Shown here piece by piece: positions 29,274-39,347 of a stretch of 64,000 bases of DNA. The number at the start of each line of letters is the position of its first letter. The stretch's first letter is position 1. The stretch lies in NCBI RefSeq assembly GCF_900458815.1, contig NZ_UHDZ01000001.1:1240001-1304000 (forward strand). The letters are read 5' to 3'. The stretch comes from Staphylococcus saccharolyticus. GTDB lineage: Bacteria; Bacillota; Bacilli; Staphylococcales; Staphylococcaceae. The notes beneath the pieces are model-generated. The model did no database searches and was not told the DNA's origin. It saw nothing but the letters and a program-made list of their open reading frames with translations. Made by a program: the position numbers and the translations under genes.

Positions 29274-29508
29274 AGATTTACTTTAATACTTTGCAACAAT
29301 ATTTAATATTAAGTATTTATTATGCTAAAGATGTATAATGTTTTAAAAAATAAGTTGGTTAATCACCATTAATCGATATACATTTTTAAATATAATATTC
29401 TAATCTTTTTATCTTAAGGTATAAAAAATGTCTAAAAAAGTGATTAGCAAAGGATTGTCAAATAAAACAATAATATTAATCAAAACTAACATTTTGGGAG
29501 TAAACTAA

Positions 29509-31141
29509 ATGAACAAACGATGGTGGAAAGAGGCAGTAGCATATCAAGTTTATCCGCGAAGTTTTAACGATAGCAATGATGATGGAATAGGTGATTTACC
29601 TGGCTTAATTGATAAACTAGACTATCTCAAAGATTTGGGTATTGATATCATATGGTTAAGTGCTATGTACAGATCACCGAACGATGACAATGACTATGAT
29701 ATTAGCAACTATAAAGAGATCATCGATGAATTGGGAACTATGAATGATTTTGATCAACTGCTTGAAAACCATTATCAACGTGGTATAAAATTAATTTTAG
29801 ATTTAGTCGTTAACCATACTTCAGATAAACATCCATGGTTTATCGAATCTAAATCTAGTACAGATAGTCCAAAACGAGATTGGTACATTTGTGCAGATCC
29901 TAAAGCTGATGGTTCTGAACCTAATAATTGGGAAAGTATATTTAATGGTTCAACATGGACGTTTGATAAAAATACTCAGCAATATTATTTCTATTTATTT
30001 AGTAAAAAACAACCAGACTTAAATTGGAATAATCCCGAAGTCCGTAAAGCTGTCTTTGAAATGATGAATTGGTGGTTTGAAAAAGGTATTGATGGCTTTA
30101 GAGTTGATGCAATTACTCACATTAAAAAGACATTTGAAGCAGGTGATTTACCAGTACCTCCAGGTAAAACCTATGCCCTAGATACGAACCAACCAGGCAT
30201 TCAAACATGGCTTCAAGAGATGAAAGATAATTCCCTCAGTCATTATGACCGTTGGAGAAGCCAACGGGGTAACTCCCGATAATGCTGAAGAATGGGCAGG
30301 CAAGAAGATAGGCAAATTTAACATGATATTTCAATTTGAACATTTAGGTTTATGGCGTACCAGTGATACTCAGTTTAATGTGAAAGCTTATAAAGAAATT
30401 TTAAATCGATGGCAAAAACGTTTAGAAAGAATAGGGTGGAATGCTTTGTTCATTGAAAATCATAATCAACCAAGAAGTGTGTCGACTTAGGGTGATGATA
30501 CTAAATATTGGTATGAATCAGCTACAAGTCATGCTGTGACTTACTTTTTACAACAAGGCACACCGTTTATCTATCAAGGACAAGAAATCGGTATGACCAA
30601 TTATCCTTTTGAAAGTATTGAAACTTTCAATGATGTAGCTGAAAAAAATGAATATCATATTGTTAAAGAACAGGGTGGAGACATTAATCAACTTTTAAAT
30701 AAATACAATATGGAGAATCGTGACAACTCGAGAACACCTATGCAGTGGAATGATACAAAGAATGCTGGATTTACTAACGGTAGACCATGGTTCCCAGTAA
30801 ATCCAAATTATAAAGTAATCAATGTTGAAAGACAACGTCATGATAATCATTCAATCCTTCAATTCTATAAAAAGCTGATACAATTAAAAAAATCGGATGA
30901 TGTCTATACATATGGTACATTTAACATGATGGATAATCATAACTCTAAGCTTTTTGCTTATACACGCAAGCTCAATGATAAAACCGCTTTGATTGTAGGT
31001 AATTTAACTGATCAAATGGCTTCATTAGAACTACCATTTGAATTAAATGATACCGCTCAAGTTAAGCTACATAACTATCAGCATAATAAAATAGATATTA
31101 AACATGTGAAACCCTACGAAGATTTCGTACTAGAGCTATAA
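29509..31141 (+). pseudogene. malA: Alpha-glucosidase (GH13) with a frameshift, a nonsense codon and a lost catalytic residue
   Basis: MalA hydrolyses maltose to glucose. The first part (to about 30245) reads WWKEAVAYQVYPRSFND through the nucleophile Asp200 in GIDGFRVDAITH. The frame is then lost: SHYD joins RWRSQ, whereas MTVGEANGVTPDNAEEW with the acid/base Glu follows in the next frame. The change fits an 8-base deletion between TATGA repeats at about 30243-30250. A TAG at 30488-30490 replaces the Trp of STWGDD. The expected ENHDQPR is ENHNQPR (AAT at 30464-30466), losing the third catalytic Asp. The end, ENRDNSRTPMQW onward, is readable. The malR regulator usually beside malA is absent here. 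Confidence 0.9.
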
Positions 31142-31226
31142 AATTTCTCAACTTAACAAAGGTTTGTTAACTAAATTGACGTCAAGAATAGTTGATAGCT
31201 TTAAAAATCAAATGAATCCAAAATAA

Positions 31227-31271
31227 AAAGGTAAAATAATGCATGAACGAATACTGCATTATTTTACCTTT
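31227..31271. terminator. Bidirectional terminator between malA and the AraC-type gene
   Basis: A 17-bp perfect stem, AAAGGTAAAATAATGCA with TGCATTATTTTACCTTT, encloses an 11-base loop between two convergent genes. Confidence 0.85.
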
Positions 31272-31295
31272 AGTTATTTTATCGTTATTGTCTTT

Positions 31296-32174
31296 TTAGT
31301 CTTCATAATCATAAACTTCTTGTTGAATAGGCAACCATAATTGAATTTTAGTGAACGGGTCGTTAAAAGAAATATCTAACGGATAGATTTCAACATACAA
31401 ACTATTGCGTTCATATGGCAGTGTTAATTGCAAACTTGATTCAATATAATACCAGGCTTCATTCGTTGCATAGTCTATTTCACCTTGTAAATTAAATGTT
31501 GCATAACGACGACCAGGTAGAAATCTACTTTCTAAATGTGCAGGATAACGTTCGCTCGGTACACCTACGAAAATTTCTAAGCCTTCATCTAGTGGACAAC
31601 TTACTACAAATAATTCAAATGGGCTAACATCATTGTAACGTTTAAGTTCTTTAATATGTCCATCTACAAGTAGATCTTCTAAGAAATCAGGGATATTAAA
31701 TGAATGTGATAAACGCTGTGTGGGTATAAATCTAGAATAGCCCACAAGTGATACATCATTTGTTTCTTGAAGTCTATATGTATATGGAGCTCTCTCAGTA
31801 GTAGATAATTTAATATACAATCTTTCTTGAATTTTTAGCTCATCTTTTTTTGTCGTAGCCTGAAGCGGTGAGATACCATGAAAATCACTAAAGTCATTAG
31901 CAAACTCATTAGAATTAGCATAATGATATTTCTTTGCTACATCCATTAAACGACTAGCACCATGAATTACATCATTTGCTGCAATAGTCATTCTTCTAGC
32001 ACGTGCGTAATCTTCGGGAGACTGACCAACAATCATTTTAAATGATTGGTCTAGATGATATGGCGAAAGACCAACGTAATCACTTAATTCTTGCAAATTA
32101 AACGGCTCTAATAGACGATCTTCAATGTATACGATTGCCTGTTGTATTTGCTTGGTAACGTCCAAAACTTTCAC
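31296..32174 (-). CDS. AraC-family regulator with GyrI-like effector domain
   Basis: The 292-residue protein has two AraC helix-turn-helix motifs at the N terminus (about residues 8-106; LQELSDYVGLSPYHLDQSFK and MDVAKKYHYANSNEFANDF) followed by FHGISPLQA. Residues about 125-290 look like a GyrI/Rob-type small-molecule-binding domain (LVGYSRFIPT, LFVVSCPLDE, GRRYATFNLQGEI). It is transcribed away from zwf and lies between malA and zwf, as in S. aureus. The target genes and ligand are unknown. ATG start at 32174 with GGAGTG upstream. Confidence 0.85.
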   Translation of the reverse strand: MKVLDVTKQIQQAIVYIEDRLLEPFNLQELSDYVGLSPYHLDQSFKMIVGQSPEDYARARRMTIAANDVIHGASRLMDVAKKYHYANSNEFANDFSDFHGISPLQATTKKDELKIQERLYIKLSTTERAPYTYRLQETNDVSLVGYSRFIPTQRLSHSFNIPDFLEDLLVDGHIKELKRYNDVSPFELFVVSCPLDEGLEIFVGVPSERYPAHLESRFLPGRRYATFNLQGEIDYATNEAWYYIESSLQLTLPYERNSLYVEIYPLDISFNDPFTKIQLWLPIQQEVYDYED

Positions 32175-32367
32175 TCCAATTAATTTAAATCATAGTCTTT
32201 ATTGTACATTATTTTTTAAGAATATACATCTTAAAGATAATTAATTTAATATATAATAAAATGCGAATGCTTATAGTTAAATGTCTATGTTCAAATGATT
32301 TTATACATGACATGATAGAATAAACTATAATCATTCACATTAATTAAATCTTTCAAAGATTCTACTT

Positions 32368-33852
32368 CTATTGAATATCATCCCACCAATGATTGCCATC
32401 ACGACTGAGTAATAAATCACTTTCAAGGGGGCCATTTGTACCCGATTCATAATTAGGGAAACATGGTTCAACCATTGACCATTCTTCTTGAATTGCATCA
32501 ACAAATTTCCATGTTGATTTTAATTCTTCCCAGTGTGTAAAGTTCGTTGCGTCACCTTTAAGACAATCAAACAAAAGATTTTCATAGGCGTCTACTGTAT
32601 TCATTTTATCTTGAGCACTCATCGCATAAGATAATTGTACAGGTTCAGTATCAATACCTTGTATATTCTTTTTAGCGTTCAAATGTAGAGAAATTCCTTC
32701 ATTGGGTTGAATATTAATGACAAGCAAATTAGAATCAAGTAACTTATCTGTTTCATAATATAGGTTCATAGGAACTTCCTTAAATTCAACGACAACCTGA
32801 ATGGTTTTAGATTTCACACGTTTCCCAGTTCTAATATAAAAAGGAACGCCAGCCCATCTAAAATTATCTATCGTTAGTTTACCAGATACAAATGTAGGCG
32901 TTACAGAATCTTCAGCAACACGGTCTTCTTCACGGTAAGATTTAACTTCTTTATCATTAATCACACCCGCGCCATATTGACCTCTTACGAAATTCTTTCT
33001 TACTTCTTCAGGCTTTAATTGTCTTAGCGACTTTAACACTTTTACTTTTTCTGCGCGGATGTCTTCACTATTTAGACTGATAGGTGCTTCCATGGCAAGT
33101 AGTGCAACCATTTGTAACATATGATTTTGTACCATATCTTTCAATGCTCCGCTTGACTCATAGTATCCACCACGATCTTCAACACCTAATAGTTCTGATG
33201 ATGTCACTTGAATATTTGAAATATATTTATTGTTCCAAAGCGGTTCAAACATTGCATTAGCAAATCTTAATACCTCAATATTTTGTACCATATCTTTACC
33301 TAAATAATGGTCAATTCGATATATTTCTTCTTCTTTAAATGAACGTCTGATTTGATTATTTAAAGATTCAGCTGACTTTAAGTCACTTCCGAATGGCTTT
33401 TCAATAACCAAACGCTTGAAACCTGTTGTGTTCGTTAATCCTGACGACTTTAAATAAACTGAAATAACACCAAAGAATTGAGGTGCCATTGCTAAATAGA
33501 AGAGGCGATTGCCACCTAAACCAAATTGCGAATCTAATTGACTACTAAATTGTAGTAATGATTTGTAACTTTCTTCGTCACTGACATCTGTTTTATGATA
33601 AAAAACATGCTCCATAAAGCCATCAATTTTATATGTATCTTTAACGTGTTTTTGAATTGATGCTTTTACTTGGTTACGAAATTCATCATTCGTATAATCT
33701 CGACGTCCTATGCCAGTAATTGCAATATGTTCATCTAAATTATCTTGTTGATATAAATGGAATATAGAAGGGAATAACTTTCTGTGACTTAAATCACCAG
33801 TGGCACCGAATATTGTAATTAAACAAGGGATATGTTTACTTTTAGTACTCAA
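32368..33852 (-). CDS. zwf: Glucose-6-phosphate 1-dehydrogenase
   Basis: Zwf oxidises glucose 6-phosphate to 6-phosphogluconolactone and makes NADPH, the entry to the oxidative pentose phosphate pathway. The 494-residue protein has the nucleotide-binding GATGDLSHRKLFPS, the conserved VIEKPFGSDL and the active-site motif RIDHYLGKDMVQN, and ends with an intact C-terminal half (GNHWWDDIQ). GAGG precedes the ATG at 33852. It works with Gnd at 27617. No lesion was seen, in contrast to the neighbouring malA, proC and reductase genes. Confidence 0.97.
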   Translation of the reverse strand: MSTKSKHIPCLITIFGATGDLSHRKLFPSIFHLYQQDNLDEHIAITGIGRRDYTNDEFRNQVKASIQKHVKDTYKIDGFMEHVFYHKTDVSDEESYKSLLQFSSQLDSQFGLGGNRLFYLAMAPQFFGVISVYLKSSGLTNTTGFKRLVIEKPFGSDLKSAESLNNQIRRSFKEEEIYRIDHYLGKDMVQNIEVLRFANAMFEPLWNNKYISNIQVTSSELLGVEDRGGYYESSGALKDMVQNHMLQMVALLAMEAPISLNSEDIRAEKVKVLKSLRQLKPEEVRKNFVRGQYGAGVINDKEVKSYREEDRVAEDSVTPTFVSGKLTIDNFRWAGVPFYIRTGKRVKSKTIQVVVEFKEVPMNLYYETDKLLDSNLLVINIQPNEGISLHLNAKKNIQGIDTEPVQLSYAMSAQDKMNTVDAYENLLFDCLKGDATNFTHWEELKSTWKFVDAIQEEWSMVEPCFPNYESGTNGPLESDLLLSRDGNHWWDDIQ

Positions 33853-34329
33853 GATTAAAACCTCAATTCTTAAATAGATATATGATGAAAGATAGTTTAC
33901 TCAACTATAGATAATTTGTTATTTAAGTCTTTAACTATAATTCTATTAGAGACAAGTTTACTGATGTATAAATGATTACGTCATCTTCTACCTGTCGCAT
34001 CTATAATGCTTTTATTTTTATTAAATATAACATTATACTGGATTATTATATTATATGATATTCATCACTTATGGTCATCATATTTGCTTGGAATTAAGCA
34101 CAATTTATTTTTTGAAAAATTAATATCCTATTAAATGGGTGAGTTATATAACAGAAATAATAATGTATGTTACGCCACAATCGTATTAAGTAACAGCGTC
34201 ATTTAAATAGACTTATCAAAAATAATACTCTGCATATAGTTTTAATATCACAGACACTTCTATTCTATTTCTTAATATAGAAAATGTCATTACATATGAT
34301 AGAATAATTAAAGAGAAGGAGGATCATGC
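33853..34329. other. 477-base gap between divergent zwf and rnz
   Basis: The stretch is very AT-rich and should contain the two divergent promoters. I saw no open frame with a ribosome binding site, no strong hairpin with a T-run and no recognisable operator. A weak TGTTAC/GTAACA inverted repeat lies at about 34168-34195. Confidence 0.4.
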
Positions 34330-35250
34330 ATGGAAGTTACATTTTTCGGTACGAGTGCAGGGTTACCGACTAAAGAAAGAAACACACAATCAATCGCTTT
34401 AAATCTAGAACCCTTTTCAAATTCAGTTTGGTTATTTGATGTAGGCGAGGGCACACAACATCAAATTTTACGTCACTCTATTAAGTTAGGAAAAATTGAT
34501 CACATATTTATTACCCATATGCATGGTGATCATATTTTTGGTCTTCCTGGATTGTTGACAAGTCGTTCTTTTCAGGGTGGAGAAAACAAACCACTCACTT
34601 TAATCGGACCTAAAGGTATTCAAAATTTTATCGAAACATCCTTAAAATTATCTGAATCACATCTTAATTATCCAATTACATATATTGAAATTAACCAGCA
34701 ATTAACTTATCATCATAAAGGCTTTACAGTACAAGCTGAATTACTTAATCACGGTATTACATCATATGGTTATCGAATTGAAGCACCAACCACACCTGGT
34801 ACAATAAATGCTGATGCTTTAAAAAATATCGGTTTGGAACCTGGACCCAAATATCAAGAAGTAAAGCTACAAGATACATTTGAGCAAAATGGTTTTATTT
34901 ATAAGTCTGATGATTTTAAAGGTAAGGCTAAACCTGGACCTATTATTAGTATATTTGGAGATACCAAACCATGTGAAAATGAAAATGTCATAGCCAAAGA
35001 TGCCGATATTATGATTCATGAGGCAACTTATATAGAAGGTGAAAAGACACTTGCAAATAATTATCACCATAGTCACATTGATGATGTCTTTAAATTAATC
35101 GAACGTGCAAATGTAAGCAAGAGTCTTATTACACATATTAGTAATAGATATAACATGGAAGATGTTGAACTCATTTATAATGATTTAAAGTCAAAGTCTG
35201 GTATACCTCAGTTTTACTTTGTTAAAGACTTTGATACTTATAAGATTTAA
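34330..35250 (+). CDS. rnz: Ribonuclease Z
   Basis: RNase Z cleaves the 3' trailer of tRNA precursors. The 306-residue metallo-beta-lactamase-fold protein has the zinc motif His63-x-His65-x-Asp67-His68 in [10 protein letters not shown], further ligands in [12 protein letters not shown] and FGDTKPC, and the HHSHIDD motif near the C terminus. GGAGG precedes the ATG. It is followed by a bidirectional terminator shared with proC. Confidence 0.95.
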   Translation: MEVTFFGTSAGLPTKERNTQSIALNLEPFSNSVWLFDVGEGTQHQILRHSIKLGKIDHIFITHMHGDHIFGLPGLLTSRSFQGGENKPLTLIGPKGIQNFIETSLKLSESHLNYPITYIEINQQLTYHHKGFTVQAELLNHGITSYGYRIEAPTTPGTINADALKNIGLEPGPKYQEVKLQDTFEQNGFIYKSDDFKGKAKPGPIISIFGDTKPCENENVIAKDADIMIHEATYIEGEKTLANNYHHSHIDDVFKLIERANVSKSLITHISNRYNMEDVELIYNDLKSKSGIPQFYFVKDFDTYKI

Positions 35251-35252
35251 AT

Positions 35253-35299
35253 AAACGCTTTTCTCCCTTATAATATGAGAGAGAAAAGCGTTTTTTAAT
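35253..35299. terminator. Bidirectional terminator between rnz and proC
   Basis: AAACGCTTTTCTC (35253-35265) pairs with GAGAAAAGCGTTT (35281-35293), then TTTAATTT. It lies between convergent genes. Confidence 0.85.
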
Positions 35300-36115
35300 T
35301 TATTCATTGTCTCTATTTGATAACTCAACACTACGATTGACAGCTGCACTTAAACAATCTTCAAACATAGATACAATATCATATTGTGATAATGCATCTA
35401 ATCCTGCCTGAGTTGTTCCGCCTTTAGATGTAATATTCTTCCTTAATTGCGCCATACTTAAATCTGACCGTTCAATCATTTTACTAGTTCCTATAATTAA
35501 ATTACGTATCGATTCTTCAACTTGATCTTGTTCCAAACCTAATTCTGTACCTGCTTTTACATATTATTCGAAAACATGATATAAAAATGCTGGACCGCTT
35601 CCTGTAATTGCTGTTACTTGATGTAAATGGTCTTCTGATACTTCAATAACAGAACCAAATGCGTGAATTAATTCATTCACTTCATCTTTTGATTTAGGTC
35701 CAAAATTATTAGAATAGCTAATTCTTGTAACTGAATGACCAACTTGCGCATTTGTATTTGGCATGATACGAGCTAATGGAGTATTAGTATTTAACTGTTG
35801 ACGTATATAATCTATAGAAAGTCCTGCCACGATAGAAATAAAACGATTATCTTTAGTAATATAGTCTCTAATGCGGTCTGCTAAATCTTCAAAATCATGT
35901 GGCTTCGTACCTAAAAATACATAATCTGCATTTTTTAACAAAGCTTCATCATCATAGCTATAATTTACACCTAACGCATCAGCAAAGTTTTTTAAAGCCT
36001 ACTCGTTAGATTTATTTGTTAAATAGATATCATTAGGATTTAGATTATTCGAATTAATAATTCCAGTAAAAATTGCTTGTGCCATATTTCCAGCACCATA
36101 GAATACAAGTTTCAT
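35300..36115 (-). pseudogene. proC: Pyrroline-5-carboxylate reductase with two nonsense codons
   Basis: ProC makes proline from pyrroline 5-carboxylate. One continuous frame of 272 codons runs from ATG 36115 (MKLVFYGAGNMAQAIFTGI, a normal NADP-binding start) to the stop at 35300, giving the expected 271 residues, but codon 39 is TAG (36001-35999, in KSNE-stop-ALKNFADALG) and codon 184 is TAA (35566-35564, in LYHVFE-stop-YVKAGTELGLEQ). Both would be glutamine codons changed by a single C-to-T step. The signature VTAITGSGPAFLY is intact. No frameshift exists, so decay is probably recent. It diverges from the SDR pseudogene across a palindrome. Confidence 0.9.
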
Positions 36116-36172
36116 ATTAACGACATCACCCTCATTTTTGATTATTCAATTATATTCGCTTAAAGTTATAGT

Positions 36173-36190
36173 TATGTGTTATAACACATA
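36173..36190. promoter_or_regulatory. Perfect 18-bp palindrome between divergent proC and SDR genes
   Basis: TATGTGTTATAACACATA is fully self-complementary and lies 58 bases from the proC start and 71 bases from the SDR start. The size and position suit a dimeric repressor operator (TetR or MarR type). The regulator is not identifiable from the window. Confidence 0.45.
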
Positions 36191-36260
36191 TCATAAATAA
36201 GTAATATTACACACTCGCATTAAAATTTTACGCTTATTTTTAAAGAAAAAGGAGTTCACT

Positions 36261-37060
36261 ATGATTGGTAAACATTTTGTTGTTATAGGTGGCACAAGTG
36301 GATTAGGCTTAGCTATTGTTAATCAGTTACTAAAAAAAGATGCTCGAGTCACATTGCTCGTTAGAAATGTCGAAAAATTTAAACAACTTCATTTCACTTA
36401 TTCAAACCTAAATCAGATAAATGTTCTTTATTGCGATTTACAAGTTAGAGAAGATATCAATCAAATCGCACCCATGATAAAAAAACCTATCGATGGTTTT
36501 ATTTATAGTTCAGGCGGTGGCTATTTTAAATCTTTAGATAACCATACAAGTGATGAAGTGATAGAAACCTATAATGTTAACCTTTTGAGTTTTAACTTAC
36601 TGTATAAGGTTTTGAAACCGCAGTTTGTTAAACGTGCACATGTGGTCGGAATTTCCAGTCAGGCAGCGTTTGTTACCCAAGCAAATGCAGCACATTACGG
36701 TGCATCTAAAGCTGCATTTACCGCAGTTTTAAATACTTTAAGACTTGAAGAACCATCTTTCAATGTCTTACTATACATCCAGGCCCTATTAGTAGACCAT
36801 TTCATAAAAAGGCAGAACCAACTTTAACGTATTTTAATAAATATAAACACCTTATGATTCAACCAGAACAATTGGCTCAACAAATTGTTGAAGGTATACT
36901 TAAACATAAAATTGAAATTAATCAACCACAATGGATGTATCATATGCTTAAATTTTATCAACTTGTCCCAAGAACATTAGAAAGGTTGTTACCGAGGCTA
37001 TTTAGAAATAAATCATTAGTGATTCTAAATAATTTAAGACTCATTGTTTTTATTACCTAA
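36261..37060 (+). pseudogene. Short-chain dehydrogenase/reductase, frameshifted
   Basis: The first 169 codons give a classic SDR: VVIGGTSGLGLAIV for NAD(P), SSGGGYF, a catalytic Ser in GISSQAAF, and Tyr146-x3-Lys150 in HYGASKAAF. After SFNVL the frame changes; the expected TIHPGPI continues in the next frame at 36770, then SRPFHKKAEPTLTYFNKY and MIQPEQLAQQIVEGILKHKI, ending at 37060. One deleted base at about 36768-36770 accounts for it. The catalytic half is intact, but the substrate-binding C terminus is lost. The substrate is unknown. AAAGGAG precedes the ATG. Confidence 0.85.
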
Positions 37061-37131
37061 ACTCATAATTTCTGTTTCTTCTTATTTATAGCTTATAGCA
37101 AGGTTAAAATTGACTTTTAATGAATATACGA

Positions 37132-37172
37132 ATCCCCATTAAATAAGATTTATTTACTCATTTAATGGGGAT
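37132..37172. terminator. Bidirectional terminator between the SDR and AKR pseudogenes
   Basis: ATCCCCATTAAAT (37132-37144) pairs with ATTTAATGGGGAT (37160-37172), between convergent genes. Confidence 0.75.
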
Positions 37173-37197
37173 ATAACACTAAATTCATAATATATAA

Positions 37198-38101
37198 TTA
37201 TTTTAAGTGTTGATTATATTCTAAATTTTTCACTCTATCTCGTGCTGATTTAATCTGATCTAAGCTAATATCTGTATAATAATTTCGTACATTTTCTTCT
37301 AATTGTTCAACACTGCTTGCACCCGCTATAATTGAGCCCATTGCGTCGTGAGAAGTAAGGTATTTAAAAGTGAGGGCAGTTAAATTGCTTTCTAATTCTT
37401 TAATCGATGCTACCGTACTACCTAATTCATCATGTGTATAATCTAGAATCCCATCTTTAAATTTTTGGTCAAGAATATCAACACTATTTGAAGTTAATAA
37501 CCCCTTAAATATAGGACCCCGAGCCAAGACCTTCACTTGTTGATCATGCACTCGATCTAACAAACACTCAGGTCTATTATCTATTAAATTGCGACATTAG
37601 TGTTTCAATTTGACTGTGTTTTAAATAATAATCTATGACGTTAGGGCGTATCGAAGAGATACCATATGCACGAATAAGACCTTCTTGTTTCAAATCATCA
37701 AATGCACTAATCGTTTCATCCAGAGGATCGTCAATTGTACCACCGTGTAGTTGATATAAATCAATATAGTCTAATGCTAAACGTTTTAACGATCCTTTAA
37801 TTCCCTCTTTAATATGTTTCTTAGAAGGATCCCATGTAATGTTTCCAACGTCAGTTAGTCGATTACCAACTTTCGTACCGATTACGATATCATCACGATA
37901 TTGATATTTTTTTAAAGCCTTTCCTATAATTTCTTCATTAATACCCTGATCATAAATATCTGCTGTATCAAAGTATGTAATACCATTCTCAATCGCACTT
38001 TCAATGATAGGCTGTGCTTTATTAAAGTCCGTACCTAAACTCATACAACCTAAACCAAGTTCAGAAATTTCGATACCACTTTTTAAAAAATTTTTTTGCA
38101 T
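37198..38101 (-). pseudogene. Aldo/keto reductase, frameshifted
   Basis: From ATG 38101 the N-terminal barrel is normal: LGLGCMSLGTD, the catalytic Asp and Tyr in ITYFDTADIYDQG, the Lys in VIGTKVG and the His in LYQLHGG. After ETLMSQFN it stops. The expected continuation, IDNRPECLLDRVHDQQVKVLARGPIFKG, is in another frame and runs to 37198. The shift fits a 5-base (or 2-base) deletion at about 37581-37587. The nucleotide-binding end (MGSIIAGASSVEQLEENV) remains readable. The family substrate is unknown. AGGAGAC lies upstream of the start. It diverges from nudF. Confidence 0.87.
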
Positions 38102-38184
38102 GTCTTGTCTCCTTTCGATACACTTTAACTGACGAATTTAGTTTATCAATTTATGAATATAAATCAAAGGAACGTGTTTATACT

Positions 38185-38727
38185 ATGAGATTATTTGAAA
38201 AAACAATTGATAGAACAGTTATTTATAATGGCAAAATTATTGGTTTAGAAGTACACGATGTTGAATTACCCAATGGAAGTACATCTAAACGTGAACTTAT
38301 TTACCATAATGGCGCAGTGGCTGTTTGTGCAGTTACACCTGAAAATGAAGTTCTTTTAGTGAAACAATTTAGAAAACCTATTGAAAAACCTTTGCTTGAA
38401 ATTCCAGCAGGAAAACTTGAAAGTGGTGAAGACCGGATAAAGGCTGCTAAACGTGAATTACAAGAAGAAACAGGATATATCGCTTCAGACTTAGAGTTAA
38501 TCACTGACATGTATGGATCTCCAGGATTTTCAAGCGAAAAGTTAACTATCTACTTTGCAAATCAGTTGACTGAAGGAGAAATGAATTTAGATGAAGACGA
38601 GTTTGTCGAACTACATAAATTACCAATTAAAGACGTTAAATCAATACTTGATAATAAAGAAATTGCAGATGCAAAAACAATACTTGCTTTACAACACCTA
38701 TTATTAAATTATAATCATTTTAAATAA
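38185..38727 (+). CDS. nudF: ADP-ribose pyrophosphatase, Nudix hydrolase
   Basis: The 180-residue protein carries a complete Nudix box, GKLESGEDRIKAAKRELQEE followed by TGY, and the preceding KQFRKPIEKPLLEIPAG that is typical of ADP-ribose pyrophosphatases. It should hydrolyse ADP-ribose and similar nucleoside diphosphates in the cytosol. Its end is about 100 bases before fur. Substrate specificity is inferred from the family pattern, not shown. Confidence 0.88.
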   Translation: MRLFEKTIDRTVIYNGKIIGLEVHDVELPNGSTSKRELIYHNGAVAVCAVTPENEVLLVKQFRKPIEKPLLEIPAGKLESGEDRIKAAKRELQEETGYIASDLELITDMYGSPGFSSEKLTIYFANQLTEGEMNLDEDEFVELHKLPIKDVKSILDNKEIADAKTILALQHLLLNYNHFK

Positions 38728-38791
38728 GTGTCAATTCTCCTTGCTTTTTATTGAGAATACTGATACTTTATTTAATGTATCATATATTAAA

Positions 38792-38806
38792 TTAAAATGA
38801 TTATAA
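38792..38806. promoter_or_regulatory. Candidate Fur box overlapping the fur promoter -10
   Basis: TTAAAATGATTATAA fits the 7-1-7 pattern TGATAAT-N-ATTATCA at 11 of 14 positions and overlaps a -10-like TATAAT (38802-38807), 26 bases before the fur start. This suggests autoregulation. Confidence 0.4.
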
Positions 38807-38831
38807 TTCTTAGTAGAGGAGTGAGGCTTCC

Positions 38832-39281
38832 GTGGAAGAACGTTTAAATCGCGTGAAGCAACAATTACAACAATCATCATATAAGTTAACTCCACAACGA
38901 GAGGCAACAGTTAGAGTCTTAATTGAAAATGAGAAGGATCATCTTAGTGCAGAGGATGTTTACCTAAAAGTAAAAGATAGAGCACCAGAAATTGGCTTAG
39001 CTACAGTATATAGAACATTAGAATTATTAGCAGAAATTAAAGTGCTCGATAAAATTAATTTTGGAGATGGTGTGGCTCGATTCGACTTAAGAAAAGAAGG
39101 AGCTAAACATTTTCATCATCACCTTGTATGTATGGAATGTGGTAAAGTTGAAGAAATAGAAGAAGACCTTTTACCAGAAGTTGAAAACCGTGTTGAGAAT
39201 GAATTTAATTTTAAAATATTAGATCATCGTTTAACTTTTCACGGTGTATGTTCAGAATGCCAAACTAAAAAGAAAGGCTAA
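38832..39281 (+). CDS. fur: Ferric uptake regulator Fur
   Basis: A 149-residue iron-dependent repressor. It has an N-terminal winged helix (about 10-85, KLTPQREATVRVLIE and GLATVYRTLELLAE) and a metal-binding dimer domain with HFHHHLVCMECGKVEEI and a second Cys pair in HGVCSECQTK, the structural zinc site. The start is GTG 38832, with GAGTGAGG upstream. The position between nudF and xerD matches S. aureus Fur rather than PerR or Zur. Confidence 0.92.
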   Translation: MEERLNRVKQQLQQSSYKLTPQREATVRVLIENEKDHLSAEDVYLKVKDRAPEIGLATVYRTLELLAEIKVLDKINFGDGVARFDLRKEGAKHFHHHLVCMECGKVEEIEEDLLPEVENRVENEFNFKILDHRLTFHGVCSECQTKKKG

Positions 39282-39347
39282 TATCTTAAGTATAAAAGCA
39301 TAATAAACAAGTATAAAAGAAGCCACCGCTTCAATAGAGGTGCTTAC

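Noticed and set aside
35300..36115. Stop codon recoding (Gln at TAG and TAA) in proC
   Set aside because: All other genes here use TAA and TAG as normal stops, and the other broken genes need frameshift explanations; simple mutation is enough.
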